From: Cokeromyces recurvatus
Lineage: Eukaryota; Mucoromycota; Mucoromycetes; Mucorales; Mucoraceae
DNA length: 64,000 bases
Direction: 5' to 3'
NCBI RefSeq assembly: GCF_025118155.1
Contig: NW_026251392.1
Span: 1,027,609-1,091,608 of the forward strand
The stretch's first letter is position 1. Every line of letters begins with the position of its first letter. Below the pieces are notes generated by a model that saw only the letters and a program-made list of their open reading frames with translations, ran no database searches and was not told the DNA's origin. Position numbers and translations under genes: made by a program. This document shows, one piece after another, positions 57,188-64,000 of the stretch.

Positions 57188-59368
57188 ATTAATTCTGATA
57201 ATATGTGTATATATTGATAAAAGAAAAAAAGAAAAAAGTAGTCAACTTGTATTTTCTTACTACTTTATTTAACCCCTAGTTTTTTTTTTTTTTTTTTCGG
57301 ACTTGTTATTGACATCATGTAGGTCGTAGCAAAAAACTTGCAAATTAAATGAGAAACACTTATTGCAATTCATAATCGTTAAAGTTCCAAGAAAGATAAT
57401 GTTTCAACAGTTTATCACATCTTAATTGATAGGTAGAGTTTGTTAATTCTTTTATACAAGCATAATTGTTGATTGAAGTTGGACATAATTTTTTAGTAAA
57501 AATAACTAAGATTTATTAAACTTAGAATTTATAAATAATTGCCAAATACGACTGTGCAATTTACACTCATGTAGGTTAATTACATAAGATTTTGATGTAA
57601 AAGAAAAAAAAAAGGGCAGTATAGATGTATATATATAAATATGTATAAAAATATATTTTAGAGATACACATCAATGGTAAATATTAATAACTCGCACGAA
57701 AGCTTGATAGTTATTAACCTTTAACAGCTCATAGAGAATGAATATATAAGTGAGAAAAGAAGTGATAGTCTTGTTTTAAAATTTATTTCCTTTATAGTCA
57801 TAAGCATGAATAAAAACTATCATAAAATTGTATTATATTTTCCTTCGACTATTGTAATTATTTAAGAACATGGAATTGACGAATATCATTAAAGAGAGTA
57901 GTAATAAAAATTTAAAAACAAAAAAAAACGCCAATACTACAATAACACTGGTGCTTAAAAGTATCTTTAGTAAATGCCACCTTAACCTTGCTATAAAAAG
58001 TGGATCAGTAGTATCTTTATTTTCTTTTTAATTACTGTAAATACTGAATAATTGTGGACAGTAATATGAACAAGGCAAACACTTGGGTTTAGAGCAACAA
58101 TTTATTAGACCACTACAATTAGAGCAAGTATACGAATCAAGTAAAATTAATACGTGCCTGCCTCTCAACGTCCTTCAGTAAATATAGCACTAGTCATCAT
58201 GCGATCAAGTAATGTCCTGTAATAACTCCAAGAAAATATGTACTCTTACTTCTATTATTGTGATATAGATGATTGAAAATGATGAAAATTTTCTTATATT
58301 TTCTTAATAAGAAAAATAGATGTAAAACAAATAGTTACAACAATTTAACCTATTTGTAATTATCTTTAGATCTGCTTACGAAAATTATAAGTTTGTATAA
58401 AAGGTTCTTAGCTGATGAAGGCCCGAATATCTTGAGCTTTTTGTTTTTTATTATATACATATTGGCCTTTGAAAATTACTTATGTTACGATAATAATAAA
58501 TATGAAGACTCTGAAAAAAAAAAGTTATACTAATTATTTGAATAGCATGTTACCACAATATCATTGGTTCCAACAAAGCTCATTGTAAAATATTCTTCAT
58601 AATTAAGATAAATGCACAATAAAAAGTTTATATGTTATTAATTATGTATCGACTATTTAATGGCATAAATAAAACGAACTAAAAGTCATTTCTTATCACA
58701 TTAAAAATTAGTAGTGTCATTATTAAAGGTACACTTTACTATGTAAGTAGCTCAAGACATGCGCCCTAATTAGTTTATTAAAGCAATTACACTTAACCGT
58801 AAATTGTATATAAATAAATGTAGAAAAGAAAGTGCCTTTGGAGATTATTAATATATTATTATTGTTCAGTAACCATTTAAAACAACCGAACATTTTATAT
58901 ACACATATAATTTCTTCAATAAAGGTTAAGTTTTAAAATAAAAATGAAACAAAGATTATGCTTCTATAAATAAATTGAAACGATAGCTTATAAGACTTCA
59001 AATGGATTCAAGTATTATATTATAATTGTTGTACATTATAATAATTAATATGTAACATATTGCATATAGAATACCATATTTGCCTGTAGGCTGATTCATA
59101 AAACCAATAGATGAACTACTTTTAAAGTAAGTTATTTACATCCACTAATAAATAGTAACCAAAGAATAATCAAGTAACCAAAAGTAGTATATTTGTTATA
59201 CGATTAAAGAAGAATTTTTATTTAAAAATTAAAAAATGACCAATGAGCACATAGCATTTATAAACTGTTTTTCTCTGGTCAGATCGCTATGGAAAAAAAA
59301 AGGAAAGAAAAACCCTTTTGGGATAAAAGGGAAAATGTTAAAGTATATGTATAAGTGATGATAATTAA
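57188..59368. other. 2.2-kb gene-poor region
   Basis: AT-rich with scattered short frames. A piece near 58070-58170 (+) reads for some 30 codons like protein (LGLEQQFIRPLQLEQVYESS) but has no continuation. Nothing can be called. Confidence 0.45.
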
Positions 59369-60014
59369 CTATTAGAAATTCGTTGTATTGAAAGAAGATG
59401 ATTGACAAAGGGTTCACCAAGATGGTCAGAGGGTTCAGAGATTTGGGAGTGAGCTAGATAGTCCATCTCAAGCAGAATTGCACATATTGAAGGCCAGCGT
59501 ATGAGCCAGGCATCAATTGATTGTCTTACTTTCTTAGTAAGGGATGTTGATGTTAATAGGTTCAAGAGATAAGAGAATGAGTGGATCTTCAATAGATTTG
59601 GGGTATCTGAAGGCGGTTATGCATATGCAAACAAGAAAAACTATGTGAGCGTGTGAAGAGTTCATTTGGATGGAAGGGGCAGGCTTTGGGTTTACCAAGA
59701 GGTAACCAACCAAGTCGCCATCGCACGCAACGAAACCGTTCACTTCTTGTCATTGGTATCGTAAGAATAGGGTCGACAATCAGATTATTACGACAATGGG
59801 ATAGAAGTTTCGAATGTTTTTGTAATTTTGAGTGGTAGTTGTCAAGTAGGAATCCTTTTCGTTTTCTACTAAAATCCTTATCAGACGTAGTGTTAAGATT
59901 TTCATTGCAAACTGATATCCATAGAGGAGATTTGGATAGTTGGGACCATTTCGGTTTAGTTTGAGACTGTTGTATATATGATGATGTATTACAAAATATA
60001 GTATAGATATTCAA
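59369..60014 (-). pseudogene. C-terminal fragment of an L1-like LINE ORF2
   Basis: On the minus strand, RSERFRCVRWRLGWLPLGKP, CPFHPNELFTRSHSFSCLHM and HNRLQIPQ form the Cys/His-rich C-terminal block of L1-like ORF2 proteins. A frameshift then moves the frame twice (PKSIEDPLILLSLEPINI, then VRQSIDAWLIRWPSICAILL). RT is absent, so this is a 5'-truncated dead copy. Confidence 0.7.
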
Positions 60015-60580
60015 TCATTATCAAAGAGGGATGATGTTATCATATATTAGTGGTGCACTTCATGTACACGATACTAATCTACTTTAGTATATGAGACACA
60101 CTTGTGTTAGAATGAAACTATAAAATTACAGAGATGTTATGTAATAGATGTCTTAAACATGAAAGAAGAATAGTTGCTGATCAATATATAAAATACTTAA
60201 TATTGAAAATTAATTACCTATAAGAAGCACTATCTTCAGTATGGTTATGCACAATTATAAACAATCTCTAAAGAGTTATATAGAATAGAAGCTTGAGGAG
60301 TTGATTAGAAGATGATAGAGATATGTGTTTCAATAAAGAAACAATATTGTATCAATTCGAGATCATTCTGAAGTTCTAAAAAAAAAAAAAAAAAAAAAAA
60401 TTATTTAGTTTAATTTGAGATACCATTGGTAACTAATTATTTGAATCAGATTAGCATTTGAAACATAACTGACAGCTGAGATTAATTGATCAGTCAGGTT
60501 CTTCATTATCAAGGTTAAACAAGATTCATAATTATCTATTGGATATGTCTATGGTTTTATAATATTAAATCAAGAAGTTT
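60015..60580. other. Intergenic, AT-rich
   Basis: No coding frame; a 23-A run at 60378-60400. Confidence 0.5.
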
Positions 60581-61105
60581 TACCCGTTTCCAGAAGATAT
60601 AAATAAGGATCCATTTTGTATAATTTTAAAAGGACAGCTTTTTTGGAAATAAAAGAATTAAACAAAGTTTTCACAGACTTTTATTGTTTCTTATATTTTT
60701 CTTTTATATTATTTTCTTCTTAATCAACAGAGACTGTATGTATGATAGCAATTTCGTCAATAATGCATCGTTTGGTAGAAAGGAGGATCTGAAAAGAAAT
60801 TGTACTTGGAATATTGAGATACGATCTTTTATGTTAGGTAAATTTGTTAGATGCAATATTACTTTGTTTGAGGTGAAAGGTCGTCCACCGAAGATTTGAT
60901 GCATACATTGATTTTGGCAGTTTTCTAGAGAGCTGTTGATAAGACAAAGATAACAAAAGAATAAGACAGAATAAATCTGTGAAAACTTTGTATAAAACTT
61001 TTATTATCAATAAAATTTAAAAATAAGGCTTAAAAAACTGAATTTTTAAAAGATGAGTGCAAAATGGATCCTTATTTATATCTTGTAGAGAACGGGTTAC
61101 TTCGC
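60581..61105. mobile_element. Inverted-repeat element, unclassified, about 525 bp
   Basis: Two arms of roughly 125-160 bp (60581-60705 and 60945-61105) are imperfect reverse complements. The best-matched blocks are ACCCGTT, GATATAAATAAGGATCCATT and AAAGTTTTCACAGA. Each arm therefore carries an inward-pointing TATAAATA. The 240-bp centre has one open frame (listed separately). No target-site duplication was found. It may be a MITE-like element or an inverted duplication of a promoter. Confidence 0.6.
60730..60899 (+). pseudogene. Unknown exon-like frame inside the inverted-repeat element
   Basis: After a splice-acceptor-like TCAACAG the frame reads YDSNFVNNASFGRKEDLKRN, ending ITLFEVKGRPPKI and a stop. 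It is not low complexity and looks like the end of a real protein. I do not recognise it. It may be the last exon of a gene carried by the parent element. Confidence 0.3.
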
Positions 61106-61716
61106 GACAGGAACAGAGTGCATGTCATGGTTGTAAGATTTATAACTTAATTCAATAAGATAAATAGTCATAATAGAATATATAGTGCATTTGTATAATA
61201 ATTCTCTCTATAAACATATTTAGTATATTTACCCTTGTATAGAAAAATAATTAATTAATAAAAAGTCTTACGTTTAAAAAATATACTTTCTTCTATTATT
61301 GTTCTGCTGAATATAAATTTATAAAAACAACTTTATACAAGTTAAATTGGGGTAAACTAAGAATAATACAAATACGCGTAATAATTGATTCTACTCAGAA
61401 TACACGTATTAGTTATAAAAATAAATATATACTAAAGACATGAATCTATAATTATAACTCTTAGTAATCATTCTATAATTATATTATCAAATACAATTTG
61501 TTATATTTTTATCTTCTTAATACTCATCATCCTTATCCACAAAATATATAAATACTCTTACATTATTCACCCTTATTTTGTATAATTTAGAACTAATAAC
61601 AATACTTGTATTGAATTAACTTTTAATAAACTTATTGACAAGTCTCAACGTACTTCTTCTGTTTTATTTTCTTTTATTTTTATTTCTTTGACTTCTATTT
61701 AATTACTTAAACCTAC
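61106..61716. other. Intergenic, AT-rich
   Basis: No feature seen. The last 50 bp are pyrimidine-rich and lead into the LINE ORF1 fragment. Confidence 0.5.
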
Positions 61717-62016
61717 CTAAACCACAACATTAAGGCTATTCATACTTCCACCACAGAAAACTATAGCTCACAAACCATTGTTAATGCTGAGTTTCCTCCA
61801 CTTAACGGACTAGCTTCTCAAAATCTTGATAATTCAAACTCCCAGGTCCCCTGGCGCAATCCCAACAAGGTAGCTGCATTAAGGCAGTCTATGTATCTCA
61901 ACCGTCAGAAAAATCGAATTCGCAAGGAAGAAGCAGCAGCTCGTTTCTTCCAACCACCTTCCAATAATCAAGGCTTCCAATATCTATACATGTTGTATGG
62001 GTTAGGACAGAAATAA
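61717..62016 (+). pseudogene. LINE ORF1 N-terminal fragment
   Basis: An open frame without ATG reads IHTSTTENYSSQTIVNAEFP, then WRNPNKVAALRQSMYLNRQK and AAARFFQPPSNNQGFQYLY, ending at a stop after 100 codons. The style (short polar head, Arg-rich segment, then ARFFQPPS...QGF) fits ORF1 of L1-like LINEs of this type of fungus; this is from general recognition and is not a verified match. It is truncated at the 3' side, next to the Tc1/mariner pair. Confidence 0.45.
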
Positions 62017-62073
62017 ATCGTGAGACACAGGCACAAGTAAGAATAATTTTTATTCGAAAAAAAATTAAAAATA

Positions 62074-62513
62074 CAGTGACTCACAAAACTGTCCCAATGT
62101 TTTGCACTTTTCTCTTTAACTGACTCGCTCTTCTTTTGTAATCATGCTAGAAAGATATCGAAGACATCATTCGATAGCCTAAGTAATTCTCTATCAAGCC
62201 ATTACCAAAAATAGTAATATAATTTAAAACTCAGCGTAAAATATTGAATAAAAAATTGGATATGCATTGGGACAGTTTTGTGGCCGTAAGTTAATTTTAT
62301 TTAATTTAAACATTGAACAACTAATAACCAGTCCAATGACCTTTTGCCTTTATAACAGCTTTGCAACGGTCGGGCATAGAGTCTATAACCCTTAAACAAT
62401 CTTCTTTGGTGATCTTATTGTACCATACGTCCGTGATTCTTTCAAAAAGCTCATGAATACCCTTAGGTGGTGTCTCATACTCATTAAGTTTTCTTTTTGT
62501 TAGAGCCCATATA
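62074..62513 (-). mobile_element. Tc1/mariner element A, 3' end only, minus strand
   Basis: The outer end CAGTGACTCACAAAACTGTC at 62074 is preceded by TA. An inverted inner copy (62265-62282 against 62082-62099, 18 bp exact) lies about 210 bp inside. The transposase tail follows. At 62512-62513 (TA) the element is cut by insertion of element B, so the rest of A should lie beyond B, outside the window. Confidence 0.75.
62321..62513 (-). pseudogene. Tc1/mariner transposase C-terminus (element A)
   Basis: On the minus strand: IWALTKRKLNEYETPPKGIH, ELFERITDVWYNKI and SMPDRCKAVIKAKGHWTGY then stop. This is the region after the last catalytic acidic residue of DD34E transposases. It is interrupted by element B at its upstream edge. 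Confidence 0.8.
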
Positions 62514-62681
62514 CAGTGAGTGGAAAAATGGTTCGGGTGTTTTAGCAAAAATAACAAAAACACTTATAACTATAGAACAAATGATGCAAATAACACAGAA
62601 CAAAATGTATTTAAAAGAGAAAATCGTCTATTTTTATTATTATAAATTTAAAAAAATTTGATTGGCTAAAAAATGAATAAG

Positions 62682-62725
62682 TCGGGGATTAGATTAGGGA
62701 TGTACACCCGAACCATTTTTCCGCA
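62682..62725 (+). repeat. Inner inverted repeat of element B, left
   Basis: 44 bp, perfect reverse complement of 63951-63994. Confidence 0.9.
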
Positions 62726-62894
62726 AAAAAGGTAATCTCAAAACTGTTATCTTCTTGTCGGCCTTGGCAGCCGAGTTGATATTAAATATTTTCCGTAGAT
62801 ATCCGAAGATAAAATAAATCTAAAAACTATAAAAAGAGCCCTATTTTTTTGACAGAGGACTCATTATTCATAATTATTTTTTCTCTACCATCAA

Positions 62895-63929
62895 ATGACT
62901 GTTGCTATTAGTAAAGATACTCAAAACAACATCAAGGCTCTCTTGGAATCAGGATATTCGTACTCTCAAATAATGTCTCGTATTCCTAATTTAAAGAAAA
63001 CCACTTTAAGCTATTATGCGAACAAGTTTTTCCCAAATAGGACAAGATTACCCGGGGGACGTAAGTCTCTTCTTCCAAACACCACCAAGTCTTATATACG
63101 AAAGCAAATCATTAAAGGGTCTTTAAAGTCAGCAAAAGCAGTACACAAGTACCTCGGAGGTGTAGGATATAAAATGACTTATTCCTGTGTACTTAAAGTC
63201 TTAAAATCAATGAATTTTCATGCCAGGATCAAAAAGAAGAAGCCTTTGCTCGCGAAGCGTCATATGATTGCACGTTTGAAGTGGGCTCAAGCTCATAAAC
63301 ATTGGACAATCGATGACTGGAGACGTATGGTATTTAGTGATGAGACAAAAGTCAATATGATGTGGTCTGACGGCTGTAAATGGTATTGGTCTTGAGATGG
63401 TGACGCTTTACAGCCTCATCACCTTGATTTGACAGTTAAAGGGGGCGGTGGCAGTATTATGGTCTGGGGCTGCATAACTTACGATGGGCCAGGATATGCT
63501 TGCTGGATACATGATGGTACGATGAAAGCCGATGATTACGTTCATATTTTGAGCACAACTATGATGGATTCTCTTAGGTACTATGGCTATGAACCATCAG
63601 AAGTTTACTTTCAACAAGATAAGGATCCTAAGCATACGTCTAAAGCATCTCGGGTATGGTTTGAAGAGAACGGGTTCAATAACGATCACATATTCAACTG
63701 GCCAGCACAAAGTCCAGATTTAAACCCAATTGAGCATATTTGGCATCATTTAAAACTGAAATTAAGCCAATATGAGACCAAACCAGCAGGTGTACATGAG
63801 CTATGGGAAAGAGTCGAAAAAGAATGGAATACATTTACCAAAGAAGAGTGTAGACGCTACATAGAGAGTATGCCTGCTCGTTGCGAAGCTGTTATTAAAG
63901 CCAAGGTGGTTATACTCATTATTAGCTCT
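62895..63929 (+). pseudogene. Tc1/mariner DDE transposase (element B), two lesions
   Basis: ATG at 62895. The N-terminal helix-turn-helix reads LLESGYSYSQIMSRIPNLKK and is followed by a second DNA-binding half. Catalytic residues: Asp149 in VFSDETKV, the second Asp in VYFQQDKDPKHTSK, and the third acidic residue in SPDLNPIEHIWHHLK, giving the DD34E pattern. Lesion 1 is a TGA at 63393-63395 just after KWYWS, plausibly from CGA by C-to-T change, since the frame continues cleanly. Lesion 2 is an apparent one-base loss near 63905, after VIKAK, which shifts the last few codons into the terminal repeat. With both lesions it is unlikely to be active. Confidence 0.85.
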
Positions 63930-63950
63930 TCTTTATCTCTTCTTTATAAA

Positions 63951-63994
63951 TGCGGAAAAATGGTTCGGGTGTACATCCCTAATCTAATCCCCGA
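63951..63994 (-). repeat. Inner inverted repeat of element B, right
   Basis: 44 bp, perfect reverse complement of 62682-62725; it lies just before the window end. Confidence 0.9.
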
Positions 63995-64000
63995 TTATTA

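Larger units (their letters stand above)
62514..64000 (+). mobile_element. Tc1/mariner element B, inserted in element A, 3' end outside window
   Basis: The element starts CAGTGAGTGGAAAAATGG at 62514 after TA. GGAAAAATGGTTCGGGTGT (62522-62540) is repeated in reverse complement at 62704-62722, about 200 bp inside. A 44-bp perfect inverted repeat joins the inner regions of the two ends (62682-62725 and 63951-63994). The transposase lies between. By symmetry the right end should fall near position 64162. Confidence 0.85.

Noticed and set aside
62321..62563. Full 80-codon frame as one transposase piece
   Set aside because: Its first part (FLLFLLKHPNHFSTH) is read from the terminal repeat of element B; only the part up to 62513 belongs to element A.

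Overview
The window is fungal nuclear DNA. Genes are broken by many short GT-AG introns (about 40 to 130 bp), the background is very AT-rich with long A/T homopolymers, and the gene set is fungal: a VTC-family protein, Kre33, an SREA/Fep1-type GATA repressor, an Nrd1-type RRM protein, a long-chain alcohol oxidase and a DIRS retroelement. Together with the poly-Gln bHLH proteins and L1-like LINE fragments, this best fits an early-diverging fungus of the Mucoromycota, probably Mucorales. That placement is an inference without any database search. Exon structures were read by hand: splice sites were chosen to keep frame and rejoin conserved motifs, and every multi-exon model listed closes in frame.

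Layout. 1-531: 3' end of a VTC-family gene. 1028-2415 (-): Mso1-like protein. 2515-3919: a non-autonomous transposon with 199-bp inverted repeats and a TA duplication. 4039-6231 (-): amino-acid permease. 6657-10320: a poor region with two decayed genes. 11970-18071: Kre33/NAT10 RNA acetyltransferase, then a GMC-type alcohol oxidase. 18864-20861: a bHLH factor converging on a small coiled-coil gene that resembles kinetochore Nnf1. 21165-22754: complex I 30-kDa subunit and a small membrane protein. 24068-29210 (-): the GATA factor and fructose-1,6-bisphosphatase. 30117-37210: DDHD lipase, Zn2Cys6 factor, Rab5 GTPase, PEBP protein and a second bHLH gene paralogous to the first.

From 39597 on, mobile DNA alternates with genes: a rearranged LINE (39597-40508), Nrd1-like RRM protein (41853-43547), a nearly intact DIRS element (44637 to about 48720), Hsp20 (49862-50437), TTC39/Iml2-like TPR protein, MFS sugar-type transporter, SAM methyltransferase (51604-57187), a LINE C-terminal fragment (59369-60014), an unclassified inverted-repeat element (60581-61105), a LINE ORF1 fragment, and one Tc1/mariner element inserted inside another (62074-64000).

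Most genes are housekeeping and do not form a pathway cluster. Regulation is readable in two places: a perfect Mig1/CreA-type site before fructose-1,6-bisphosphatase and a TATA box with heat-shock elements before Hsp20. The most unusual structures are in the mobile DNA: a single in-frame UGA between gag and reverse transcriptase in the DIRS element, a 55-bp perfect inverted repeat between its leader and the tail of its recombinase gene, and Tc1/mariner ends that each carry an outer repeat plus an inverted inner copy about 210 bp inside. No tRNA, rRNA or CRISPR array was recognised.
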